DNA from: Alviniconcha marisindica
Taxonomy: Eukaryota; Mollusca; Gastropoda; Provannidae
DNA: 64,000 nt
Direction: 5' to 3'
NCBI GenBank assembly: GCA_018857735.1
Contig: JABMCL010001716.1
Span: forward strand, 152,501-216,500
Shown: positions 46,353-58,100 of the stretch, in pieces
Numbering within the stretch: the first letter of the stretch is position 1
Layout of the letters: each line of letters opens with the position of its first letter
Notes under the pieces: generated by a model
The model's input: only the letters and a program-made list of their open reading frames with translations
What the model was told of the DNA's origin: nothing
Databases searched by the model: none
Translations under genes and position numbers: made by a program

Positions 46353-49300
46353 TCACTGAACCATTGTCCTGTAACCAAGGCGCACCACCATCAGCAAGCT
46401 GAAAAACAAACAGAAACAGTAAAAAAACTTTTATGGAGTTTGAATTCAATATCAGCAAGCTGAAAAACAGAAACAGTAAAAACCTTTCATGGAGTTTGAA
46501 ATCAGCAGCAAGTGGAATTTCTAAAAATAATAATCTGAAACAAGAATGACTGCTAGCGTTCTAAAACAAGATCCAAGATTCAAAAGAGTGCGTTTTTGTT
46601 GTGTGTTTGTGTCCTAATAAATAAGTGTTCTTTTGAACCTTTTATGTGTTTGGATAAGCAGACTGACAAAGAACAGGCAGACCACTGAAGGAGTGTGGCA
46701 TCACCACCAGCAAGCTGGAAAAAAACACTGGTAAAATCTCAATGGAATAATGATGGTATCTTTTTACAGCATCAATTTATATAGAATATAGAATACACAC
46801 ACAAAACACAATCCTCAGGGCCTTTTACAAAGGACATTGGAGAGATAACACACATTAACAACAACAACAAAAAATCTAGATATTTACACACATGCGTATA
46901 AACTTGTACAAAATGCCCCCACAGGCACACATATACACACATGAAACCAAACAAGAATGACTGGAATCAACCTGACTGTTCAAAGTTGAAGAGATGTTCT
47001 GAGAGATGACTTAAAAGTGTACTGATGGAACATAAATGCGACACCACCACCAGCAAGCTGCAGAAGAACAGATAAATCCTCAACGGAACATCAACAAGAG
47101 CAGGCTGCAAAAGAATGGGTATCACAGTAATCTGTGACAGAAACCAGTTTGATAGGCTATCCTGCCTGTGTGGGTGTGGTTCAAGGGGAATACAGTATTA
47201 TGTTTAGGTATTATTCTTGAGGTTTTATGTATACAGTTTTGTTGATCTTGTAAAGCACAGTGTGCCCAAACCTTGTCAGTGAGATACTGCGCTACAGAAT
47301 TGACTACTATTAGTATTATCATACTGTACTTAAAAACAGGGCTTATTTCAGTTTGTCTGCAAACCTACAGTTGAAATGATGACCAAGGCTCAAAAGTCTA
47401 ATGTCACACATGACTATCTGAAGATTCTTGGGAGGGATTTGCTTAGGAATTGTCTGCCTTAGCTCACCCCTGGGCAGTTCGACTCCCAAACCTCACTTTC
47501 CTGCACCCTTCCTCCAAACTCTACCATAACTGCTGATGCTAATGAAGCATACTACTGATCTCTGTGCATCTATCAAAATCACCCCTAATTCTAAATCTAA
47601 CACTGTCAAACCCTCTGTAAAAAAAGGTTTGGGTACAAGGGAATCAACATGGTGTCAAAGCATGCATGTAAACATGAATTTGGACACAAAAAAATGTTCT
47701 GTTTCAGTTTGAATGCTTTTGGTTATATATTGTGCTGACATAAGCACTATGAGTGACTATAAAAGAGTCCTGGTATAATCTGAGCTGTATTTCATAGTTC
47801 AGGAGCTGTATGAAGAGTCGAGGTGGCCGTCCTGAGCTGTCCGTCCTAACGAGCCTTCTGGTTTCCGTGGACGTAAAGAATTATTGAACGGTGCTTCGGC
47901 ATTGATTGATTGATTGATGATCACTTATATAGCGCTACTCTCCGCTCTCTTGAGCAGACTCATTGCACTCGCATGTGGTTCTACATGAGTGACAAGCTTT
48001 TTATAGCGTGTTTTTTGAATATCCACCGAAGTGTACTTACAGCGCTGGCATGGCTGGTGCCACATGAAACTGCAGCCATCTCGGCGCAAGTTCTGTGTAC
48101 ACCATACAACCATGCACCATGTCACTTCATGCAAAGCCACATACGTAAGGTGTATGCGTGTTTAGCTGTAACCAGCCACCTGCACCTTTGGCAGAATAAC
48201 CGGGATCTTTTACGTGCTACTGCGGTAACACAGGGGTGGAACGGATACGAAATAGAGTCAGCACAGAAAGCTGACCCTGGAGAAGAAAATTATCCCGCGC
48301 TCCTGCAGGGATTTGAACCCTGCGACCTTTCAGTCACGAGTCCGGCGCTCTAACCACTGAGCTATCCCGCCATTGGTCACAACTTGTCCCTAATATGTCA
48401 ACTGACATCTGAGGACATTAAGCATCACTTCATATTCATCATCTGAGCTGTATGTTAGTGTTACAACCATACTGCCATTTGAGCACAACAAAAACAGGAG
48501 AGCTACAGTGTAATCAGTTATGACTGGTTGGAGGAAAGATGTTGAAAACTGATGCTTGGACTTTATTCCCAAACAACATATCATTCTTCCCTGGGATCTA
48601 CAACTACTCATGGTTGACATCTGAGCCTCAGTCAGACTTACTGCATCTTTACTGGGAAAAAGGAGGGAGATACTGTAGAACTTTAACACTTGATGTATTT
48701 CAAGGGGCCATCTCAAAAGTGCATGCAGCAATACAGAACTGTGCCAAAAATGTGTCTGATGTTGAAACAAACAGAACATTTAATATAACATTCTGAAATT
48801 ATTGTGACCCAAGTAAAGTCTGTGTGTGGTGGGGGGTCTCAATAAAACTGCCCTGTGAAGTCTTTCTCTCCAGATTGTACTGGTGTTTGACTAGAGAGAG
48901 AAAAAGAAGGGGGGGGGGGGGGGGGGGGCCGTTTTTAATAGTTTTTTTAACAAAAAAAAACCCTACTCTGCAACAAAACTAGTGGTAAGTGGCTGGTTTC
49001 CATACCTCAAGGTTGCCACAAGACCAGCTGGCATGAACTTCCCTGAGTTCATGAATCTGTAGCCCATCACACCAGTCAGCACTGCCGCTGTAACTGCAAA
49101 CACCCATTTCTACATGTATCAAACAACTGCAAAACTGCAAACACCCATTGCAACATCAAACAACTATTAAACTGCAAACACCCATTTCTACACGTGTTAA
49201 ACTGCAAACACCCATTGCTACATCAAACAACCGCCAAACTGCAAACATCCATTTCCACATGTATCAAACAACTGTCAAATTGCAAACACCCATTTCTACA

Positions 49301-49821
49301 TCAAACGAATGTCAAACTGCAAACACCCATCAAACAACTGTCAAAGTACTCAAACTGCAAACACCCATTTCTACATCAAACAGCTGTCAAAGCCTCATTT
49401 ATTTTTTGGAACTGAGTAAATCTGTGAGAAAACCTGATATGCATACAAATTATTATTATTAAATAATTGTTTGGAAAGCATTACTGTCATTGTCAGCAAA
49501 ACTTGTTAAATGCTTTCTGAATTACTGACCCCTTGCTAAAGACCTAAGCATAAAAACCAACTTTTCTTGATTTCTGCATTATAACTTATAATAATAATGG
49601 AAATTTGTAAAGCGCCTACCCTGCGGCTCAAAGCGCTGAACAAGCATACACACATAATGTCCATCGAGATGGAAAATGTTATCCAAAAAAATAAATATGA
49701 TAAGTTTTATAATATTATATAATAAGATGGGTTCCACCCAAAGGGTTCCTGATTGCCTGCTTGTTTCTTGTATGCAGCCAATTCAAAGTTAGGTCACAGT
49801 AGTCCAAAGATGACATTACCA

Positions 49822-49900
<79 letters not shown>

Positions 49901-49999
49901 GAGAGAGAGAGAGAGGAGAGAGCAGAGCGAGACGAGAGAGAGACGAGAGAGAGAGAGAGAGAAGAGAGAGAGACGAGACGGAGACAGACAGCAAGCAAC

Positions 50000-50032
<33 letters not shown>

Positions 50033-50060
50033 GACAGAGAGCACACATATGCATATGCAA

Positions 50061-50119
<59 letters not shown>

Positions 50120-51684
50120 GCATATATAATTATGCATATATATGACTCTTTATGAGACAAGAGTGACTTACCCAGTGACAGGGTGACATTTTTGGGGTCA
50201 TTGGTGGTCTGGTATGCCCCAACACCCATCAGACTGCCACAAGCCAGACCCATTGCCAGTGATGGGATGCTTCCTGGGGGGTCAACAACAGCAACGGTTA
50301 AATTCTGGGTATGTGATTGTGATGTACTGACCTGGCAAGTAGCATGTGTCTGTAAACAGATCAGTATTCATACTTTTCCAACTTTTACTTTATTATTTAA
50401 AAAACAACAACACTTTAGCCAAGCCTATATATTTGGCGTATAATGCAAAAATATATTTGGTATATATATATATGTGGAATATTTATTTCATTATATAATT
50501 ATTTTTTTTTTTTTTTTAGCCAAGCCTATATTTGGTGTATAATGCAAAAATATATTTGGTGTATAATGCAAAACATTTTAATTACTATCAACTTTCCAAG
50601 ACGACTGGGTCATAGTGCAGTTCAATGTTGCTTTACAATTACATCCACAGAGGCCATTAGGGACAGGGAGCCCAGGACTGCCACCATGACTTTCAGTTTC
50701 ACACAGCTCCTGAGCTCCAACTGGGTCAAAGTCCAGGACTGTGTGTTTCTCAAATTCAGTTTGCTTGGTGAAGCATGGCATGCATAGCCTGCATTCCTCT
50801 GCATACACTGAACTGACACTGTGCAACAAGTGATGACAAAATCTGTTCACCCTTTTTGAGTTGTTGCACTCAGTGACCAGAAGATGCAAAAAAATGAGGT
50901 GTGGATGCCAAATGTCCATGACTTTAACAACAAAAATGCCCCACTATCACTATGCCACTATGTGAGCCTGGTCCAGTATTTTGTAGAATAAAAACATGAA
51001 AGCTGATGCAAATTCCATGTTTCGTACCCTTGACCTCAGTATCAGGTTTGCTAATATTCAAAAGTTTGGACGCGTGTGTATGTGTGTTGGGGGAGGCAGA
51101 CAGACAGCTGCGTTGGCGCTTGTATCTGTCTTTCATTCATTCAGCCGACATGCTGACTTCTTATTTATCATCTTGGATTTTTATTTTATTTTTTATTTTA
51201 ACTACGGATAAATTGCAATCCAAACACTTAGGTATTTTCACCAACGCTGGTTTTGTTTGCTGCATCCGTCGACGTGTACACTAGTCATTGCCAATTACTA
51301 GGATAAAAACAGTCACCATTGGCAGCTGAAGTATGAAGATAAAGTACACTAACAGTAGAGTAAGTTCCTTGATAAACGAGTCATACATATATTATCTGCA
51401 TCATCATGACAAAAAAAGAAACGGTATCGAAATCAAGATATCCGGGAAGAGACGTTGCAGACGACACCGAGTGACCCACTAATGATTAAGGAGATCTGCA
51501 AAGAAACGATGAAATAGAGAAACGGACCAGATGGATGCGTTTTGCTGAAAAACAAGATATTGCAAAAGTCCGAAGTTCACTCAACTTCAAAGCTGACATT
51601 AAACTCACCTGCTTTAACATAACCTATGATGCCTCCAGCTGCAATAGTTGCAGCATACGCAAAGCTAATCAAGTCGACATCCAT
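46353..51684 (-). CDS. TMEM14-family small transmembrane protein
   Basis: Member of the TMEM14 (UPF0136) family, small polytopic proteins; human TMEM14C is a mitochondrial inner-membrane protein needed for haem synthesis. Coding exons: 51684-51609, 50273-50172, 49093-49006, 46398-46353, giving 312 nt, 103 aa plus stop (human TMEM14A 99, TMEM14C 112). Signature stretches are AGGIIGYVKAG, SIPSLAMGLACGSLMGVGAY, NSGKFMPAGLV and the terminal SLLMVVRLG. These supply three to four hydrophobic helices with the conserved GKFMPAGL loop. Whether it is the A or C type cannot be decided. The last exon is the best of several near-copies of its acceptor region (46381-47115). The gene diverges from MUTYH by 286 bp. 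Confidence 0.9.
46381..47115 (-). repeat. Repeat copying the TMEM14 terminal-exon acceptor
   Basis: Read on the minus strand, CAG followed by CTTGCTGRTGGTGGTG-like sequence recurs with potential exon starts at 46398, 46459, 46714 and 47057, plus a weaker one near 47096. Between the copies a loose unit with TTTTTCAG, a GTTTTTACTG-like stretch and TTCATTGAGG/TCCATGAAAG variants is visible. Only the 46398 copy leads to a family-like C-terminus. Confidence 0.65.
47798..47882 (+). mobile_element. SINE-A copy
   Basis: Reads AGGAGCTGTATGAAGAGTCG, AGGTGGCCGTCCTGAGCTG, TCCGTCCTAACGAGCC, TTTCCGTGGACGTAAAG. It lies immediately upstream of a SINE-B copy, in TMEM14 intron 3. Confidence 0.65.
47900..48375 (-). 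mobile_element. Full-length tRNA-derived SINE (family B)
   Basis: On the minus strand the head reads GGCGGGATAGCTCAGTGG, with the A box at 48364-48351, and the B box GGTTCAAATCC at 48319-48309. A body of about 350 bp follows (CTTCTCCAGGGTCAGCTTTC, CGTAAAAGATCCCGGTTATT, GGTGCATGGTTGTATGGTGT) and a tail of GAGTAGCGCTATATAAGTG with repeated ATCA. A second, interrupted copy lies at 62398-62865. The tRNA-like head lacks a closing acceptor stem, so it is not a tRNA gene. Confidence 0.88.
49090..49400. repeat. Minisatellite in TMEM14 intron 2
   Basis: About eight irregular copies of AACTGCAAACACCCATTTCT followed by ACATCAAACAACTGTCAA. It starts at the acceptor of TMEM14 exon 3 (minus strand), whose TTTGCAG resembles the repeat's own TTTGCAG, so several repeat copies carry an acceptor-like end. 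Confidence 0.85.
49585..49660. mobile_element. SINE tail fragment
   Basis: AATAATAATGGAAATTTGTA, then AAGCGCCTACCCTGCGGC and TCAAAGCGCTGA resemble the ends of short interspersed elements that finish in a GCGC-type motif. No head is seen. Confidence 0.4.
50622..50718 (-). mobile_element. SINE-A copy
   Basis: TTGCTTTACAATTACATCCA, CAGAGGCCATTAGGGACAGG, GAGCCCAGGACTGCCACC and CACACAGCTCCTGAGCTC follow the SINE-A order, with a 5-base insertion in the first block. It is in TMEM14 intron 1. Confidence 0.65.
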
Positions 51685-51970
51685 GTTGACAAGGTACGCT
51701 ACTCTAGAACTGCACTAAAGCTAACAATACTTCTTTCGCTTTCAGAATGAAAGCGCGTAACTTAGTTGACACGAAATGTACATGCTGGACACAGCACGCA
51801 AATATTTTTGGACAGTTTTATAGAAATGAATATGCTGAATATTTCTTAAGTTTTTGCAAAAGAACGTTTTACAGTCAAGTGTTAAATGAATATAAATTCT
51901 AATATGGGCCAATGTTACACAATCCAGAATTTTGGCGCGAGTTACAGCTGTACCGCCATTCAAGGATTTT
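51685..51970. promoter_or_regulatory. Bidirectional promoter TMEM14/MUTYH with E2F- and YY1-like sites
   Basis: The two start codons are divergent and 286 bp apart. TTTGGCGC (51931-51938) is a perfect E2F consensus, 33 bp before the MUTYH ATG. CCGCCAT (51953-51959), which is ATGGCGG on the minus strand, matches the YY1 core. The E2F site would fit S-phase expression of a mismatch-repair glycosylase. Site use is inferred. Confidence 0.55.
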
Positions 51971-52144
51971 ATGAGGGCGGTCGCTGGACGCTCACTGCGG
52001 AACAGTGTCATGAAAAGGAAGCCTAATCTTCGACAGCCCAAGCCAAATGGTAGGCACTGTTGACATTTAGCCCTGTCACCTCTTCCTTCGCCATTCCAAA
52101 TCAAGCCGATCATAGTAATATTGTGCATGCTGAGTGGACAAGTT

Positions 52145-52192
<48 letters not shown>

Positions 52193-55100
52193 GTGAGGCT
52201 AGGAGTGTGTCTCAGATATTTAGTAAACAGACCTGTGTGTTGGCCTTTGCAAGACAGGGCTCCAATTTACTTTTGAATTGTACTACTACTAGTTCAGCAG
52301 TAGTGAAACTAACATTGGATGGAACTGTAGCATTGCTGTAGTGTTACTACTATGACAGTATTACTAGTATTACTATTAGTGATACACACTGTGGTTGGCA
52401 CTTGCAGGACCAAAATGCAGAGAGAAGGAGGAGAGGTCAGGGACAGCAGCAGACACCAGGTTCCACTGTTTCTCAGGGCAGGAACTGACAGGGATCCAAA
52501 CACAGCTCCTGAAATGGTATGATGCCAACAAGAGGGACCTGCCATGGAGGCAACAGGTAAAAACTGAAATGAATAAAAATAGATGTTTTCATGTATGTCT
52601 TAATATTACTATTAGCTTTTTTTTAATTTAAAAAGAAAAGAAAAAAGAAAAAAAGAGGTCTCTTTCAAATGCTAATTAAAGTTTAATCAATGCTTTTATA
52701 GGGCAATAGGAAGCACATTTTGGAGGTTGCCTTCATTCATCATTGTGACCTGCAGTTGTACTGTTACTATGCCATTGTCAGCCATGGTAATACTAATAGA
52801 TCATCTACACATGTTAGGAAGCATCAAAAATGACATGTACTGTATAGCAAGTGGGTGCATGTATGATACACCAAGATGCTAATGTGTGGTAAGTGGGCAC
52901 ATCATGTACAAATAGTGAAATACACCAAAATATTTGTCATAACTTAAATGTTAAATTATGTAAGTACTGATGGGGAAATTGTCTAACTAATTTGTTATGT
53001 TTTTAAATTTAATAAACAAGATTTATGCAGCACCACATCTTTCACAAGAATTACTTTAGGAGTGTTGTTTGCTGTATCAAGGCATTTTCCATTAGAATAA
53101 CTTGTGATGTTCTGGCTTTGCATCAGTTTTATTTATTTCTGTCTCTGAGTCCGACTCTCAGATGATAGTTTTGTTGTTCTGTTTGTGTTTGTTTGTTTTA
53201 CTTTTTGCAGAGCTTTATTCAATTATTGTCTAACACAAACACTGCAACAGTGAAAAATAAAATAAACAGTATTTTTTTTAAAAGTACAGCATGGTTAATC
53301 TACACAGTAGTATTTTAGTAATACATACTAATTATATGCATGTATATTGTAGAGAGAGATAAAGTATTTAAAATGCATTTGATTTATATTTTAACTGCCT
53401 GTTTTTTCTTTGCAGACAGTCTTGTGATTCAGTTTAATTTGTGAACAATTGCAATACATCATTTTTGTCTTATTCTTGACCTATTGTATCTTTTCTTTAT
53501 TTTCATTTTTCTTGCCTCATTTGTTACTTTTTGCAGAGCAGAATCTCTGATGTCAACCAGAGAGCTTATGGAGGTATGTGTAATTGTAAACCATAAGTAT
53601 ACAGGTGATAGCTGATCTCACCTGCTATTCTAGACCATTATGCATTTAAGTCTAGTCTAATTATTAAGTTTGTATTCTGGCCAGCACAAAAGGTCTGTTT
53701 GGGGGGGCATACTACATTATAGTACATAGCAATGCTTGGCTATCTTATCTCTGTATCACTAACAGTAACACTGTACCAGTTACAACTTCCATTGACAATT
53801 AACGCACCCCAGAGCAGGAGGGAAATGCCCTACCATGAAATACAGCATTAATCAATTTAGTGACAAAAAATGATAAATAAACTTACAAGTACGCAGATAT
53901 AAATTATGATTATTCCAGTTTATGATAAAAAATAAATAAAATTGTTTAGTTTTTTACGGTTTTGTGAATTACAATTTACTTGCATCTAAACATGTCATGT
54001 GTCAAGACTAATAATAATACAGACTAAGTGTAATAACATTTCTGTGGATATTTATTTGTCAGATTGTTTCAGGGTGTGACTACTGAAGTCTGAATATAGA
54101 CTGCTCCAAAACATTCTGTATGTAACAATACTAACAGCCTGGTTTACATGTGTACACATGTACATGTATGTGCATATCATTGGTGCTGTCTGTGGCAGTT
54201 TGGGTATCAGAGATCATGCTGCAGCAGACACAGGTTGCCACGGTGATTGACTACTACAACAAATGGATGAAGGTAAGAGGACTATCACATATTTCTGTTG
54301 GATCATACAAAACTAAGAGTTGAACCTGAAGCATGCATATAATATATATATATAATGAGCCTATGCCAAAAGGTGCTCGGCGAGGACCATCCATTTTTTG
54401 GTCATAAATACTTCTTCAGGTTTAAGTTTTCTCTGAACAAACCTAACTTTGTCCGAAAGAGCATGCATCAAAGAGATAGTAAGATAAACTTGACTCCCAA
54501 AATCAATTTGGAGTTAGTAAAATATGAAAATTTACACCAAGTCCGGGCCGAAAATTGGCGAAGGAAGGGTGGACATTTTGGGTGCACCGCTTCAGTTGTC
54601 GTTTTGTTTGCATCTTTCTTCTTCAGGCAATTTTCCTTTTGCTGTCTCAGAGGACATAGTCAATGCTTTTTAATGCTTGTGAAAACAGCTCATAACTACT
54701 TGTAAACTCTGAATAAACTTTTCGATCGAAACGCATTGGGTCCGATTACGACGCTGACAAAAAAATTCGTCTGCTACTAGTCACTGCGGACTTGTGGGTG
54801 GTGAAACAAAGAAGCTGTTGCTAAAATCAGTATTTAGTCAAAAGCAGTGATAATAAAAGCGTTGGATTCCATTTGTATTTAATCCTTTCAAGTTTAAAAT
54901 TTCAAATTTATATTTTGTCAGTCTGTAAATGTAATGATCAAAAAATTGCCGATCCTGGGGATAAACGTTGATTTTGTGACTGCGGTCTTTTTGCACGAAG
55001 CGCGGCCATGTGTACCCACAGTGCTTTGCGCCTACAGTCTCTTCAAATATGGCACCAACAAGGAGCGGTGAGTGAATTTTTGAGTTGGGTCATGTACCTT

Positions 55101-58100
55101 TTTACACTTACAATCGAAATAATGTTACGATCGACAGATTAAAAGTTACTTTTCATTCATACAACGATATTTTTGCATTTTCGTTCGTAATTATAAGCGA
55201 ACTGACCATTATTAAACAGATTTCAGTCGGAAGTGTGCAAATTCAAACTGACGTCTCTGTTCAATAGCCAGTTTTTTCTCGGAAGACACAACTACAAGGT
55301 CAGCGTTTCAATCGCAAGTGACCAGTTTTTGCACAGCCCTGTCCAGGTTATGATCGGATGAACCTAGCTTTGTGTCAGTGTTTCGATGAAAAGAGAAAAA
55401 CGTACACGTTCGTGTGTTTACTTCAAAATGGCAGAGCTACACGTGTTTACGATGGCACACATTACCAAGTTGATTTTCCACTGTCGGAATAAACTGAAAG
55501 GTTTCAACTGTGCTGTATTGTCATTTCTTCTGTTGATCAGAATGGAATGCTACCCTGATACAAATACAAGTTTGTAAATTTGTCGATACGCTTCTGCAGC
55601 TCTACATATTTGTCACTGCTGTGATTGATTGGTGTGAACGAAGATCAGAAAAATGCATAGTATTTATTATGTATGCATACAGTTACAAAGAGAGAAAAGA
55701 AGAAAGAAAAAAAAAGCACTACCATAACATTAACTTTGGCTGTGACTGAGGGATGATAAAAATGTTAAAAAAATTTTCTCCCTCTTCCCAGGCGTTCGTG
55801 AACGGCCTCCTGCACCAAAAAGAGTGTCTCTTCAGCTGAAGAATAAAGATTATTGCAAGAGATGGAGAGACGCCCTCAAACTGGACACCGAGCATGCCGG
55901 TTTGCAGAGGCTCAAAGACATGCACAGAAATAGAAGAAACAGGAGACGACCTAAGACGGAGGAGGAGAAAGCTAGAACCAACGAACTAGCTCATCGGCGT
56001 GTGGCAAAATCAAGGTAAGTAAATTAAAATTCTGAGAACATGAATGTACATTTTTGTGCTGTTTTACTACAGAATGATTAAATTGCAGCAGTTGTACTTT
56101 CTTGATTTTTGTGTATTATTCATTTAGGCGTCTCATACTCTAATCCTTTTTTATTTTGTTTTCGGGTTGTCGTTTTTTTAATCAGTTTTTTATTACTACA
56201 GAGATGGAGAGATGACCCTGCCAACCAGCTCAAAGAGCCTGTTTCATCTGTCTCCTCTGCCCCTGTCACCCCACTGTCAGAGGACTCTGCCCCTGTCACC
56301 CCACTGTCAGAGGACTCTGCCCCTGTCACAGCTCCAGTCCCACTGTCAGAGGACTCTGCCCCTGTCACCCCACTGTCAGAGGACTCTGCCCCTGTCACCC
56401 CACTGTCAGAAGACCCTGCCCCTGACACAGCTGCAGTCCCTGACCCTGTCTGCAGGAAAACCTTCTTTGACCAGCTTCAGAATGAAATGGCAGCAACTAC
56501 ATCTTATGCAGGCGTGCACAGAATTGTTGTGAGGACTGCTGAGGCCGTCAAGAACTTTCCTGTGGCAGCTCAGCCAGACTTGTATGTTACTGCAATCCCC
56601 CAAGGATCCATTGATGCTGTATCCCTGCCTCTCAAGCCCGATGACGCCCCTCCACACCATTTCCCTGTCTGGGTTTTGGGGGATGGGAATTGTCTGCTGT
56701 GCACACTAAGCATACTGGCCTTTGGGCATCCAGAAAACTTTGTGGAGATGCGAATGAGAATAGTAGCTGAGCTTACACTCAATATTGCTTGCTACGTTTC
56801 TCCTTCCTACTTGGCAAGTGGGTCATCTGCCACTGGAGCCACATTGCTGGAGTACCTCATGCTAGATGTTGACATTCCCTTCAGTGAAGGCCTCACACCT
56901 CTTGAGGTTCTTCAAGATGAAATCGTCAGTGTCTGCAAGCCGTCAGCAGACTTCAACATGTGGGGGGTGTATGCTGCTGCAAACGTCTTGAAGGTGCCTA
57001 TGACGAGTGTGCACCCTGACAAAGGAGTGGCTCACAAAAGGTTGCTAGCAAAAAGAACAATCTGGCCAACCCAAGAAAATGCAGACACACCCTGTTACAT
57101 CATGTGGACGTCCCATTGTGATGACATGACTCATCAGTGGTGGTCAGCAAACCACTTCATCCCACTGCTGCAGCTGCACCCAACCGAGGAGCCTCTCTGT
57201 TGTGGACAACACCACTGTCACTGAGGACACACTCAACACTGCTTTCATCGAAGATGACAGTTTGCACTTTGCAGATCTCCAAGACAGGTGAGAAGAGTAG
57301 ACCCTTTGGTGATGAAATTAATCTGTATTCCTTGCTTTGGATGTTACCCCTTCCCACATGTGACATCTTTGGACCATTGAACTTGGCTACAACATTAATT
57401 TGATTCACATTTTTTTGTTTAGTTTTTTATGCTGCTTCTAGCAGGACAGATGCAGTCTAAAGTGTGTGCTGAAAGCCAGAATAAAATTACAATTTGGTTT
57501 AACTTCTAGCAGGACAGATGCAAAGCTGAAAGCCAGAATAAAATTACAATTTTGATTTAACTTCTAGCAGGACAGATGCAGCCTAAAGTGTGAGCTGAAA
57601 GCCAGAATAGAACTTTTCAACTGACATAGCACTGTTCTTTGTGTATGTTTCAGCTTCCCTCAGCTTGATGAGTTTTACATCCTGACCTGGGAAAAATGGA
57701 AAGGAATACATTTGTCAGGTACATGCAGGTTTTGCAGTTTTATTCAAACTGGAGTGTCTTTCTCCCCCACAACACTACCAAAGTTTATTTTATAAATAAA
57801 TTTATTTTATGTGGCCAGAATAGTCATTTTCCTCGTACATTTTTCATTTGTGTGGTAAATTTCATGTTCATTTTGCAGTCATTATATTGCCTTATTGTAT
57901 ATCTTCAGGTTAAAGAGGTTGATGCTGCAGGTGAGGATGTACTGGTGTACTTCATGACCCAGCAGGGGCAGCAGTATTGCTGGAGTGTCAAACCTGATTC
58001 CTCATGGGAAGCGTTGCAGTATTTTGTTCTGAACAACAGAAGGATAACTCTCTGTTGGAATGCAGACCTCTCCACCCGCTGCAAGCAGATTTTTGAAATT

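Noticed and set aside
48300..48375. tRNA gene on the minus strand
   Set aside because: A and B boxes are good but the acceptor and anticodon stems do not form; the 470-bp body and a second copy show a SINE.
49715..50253. Several overlapping open frames of 85-145 codons
   Set aside because: All are translations of the (GT)n/(GA)n/(GACA)n microsatellite, open on both strands, with Cys-Val or Thr-His runs.
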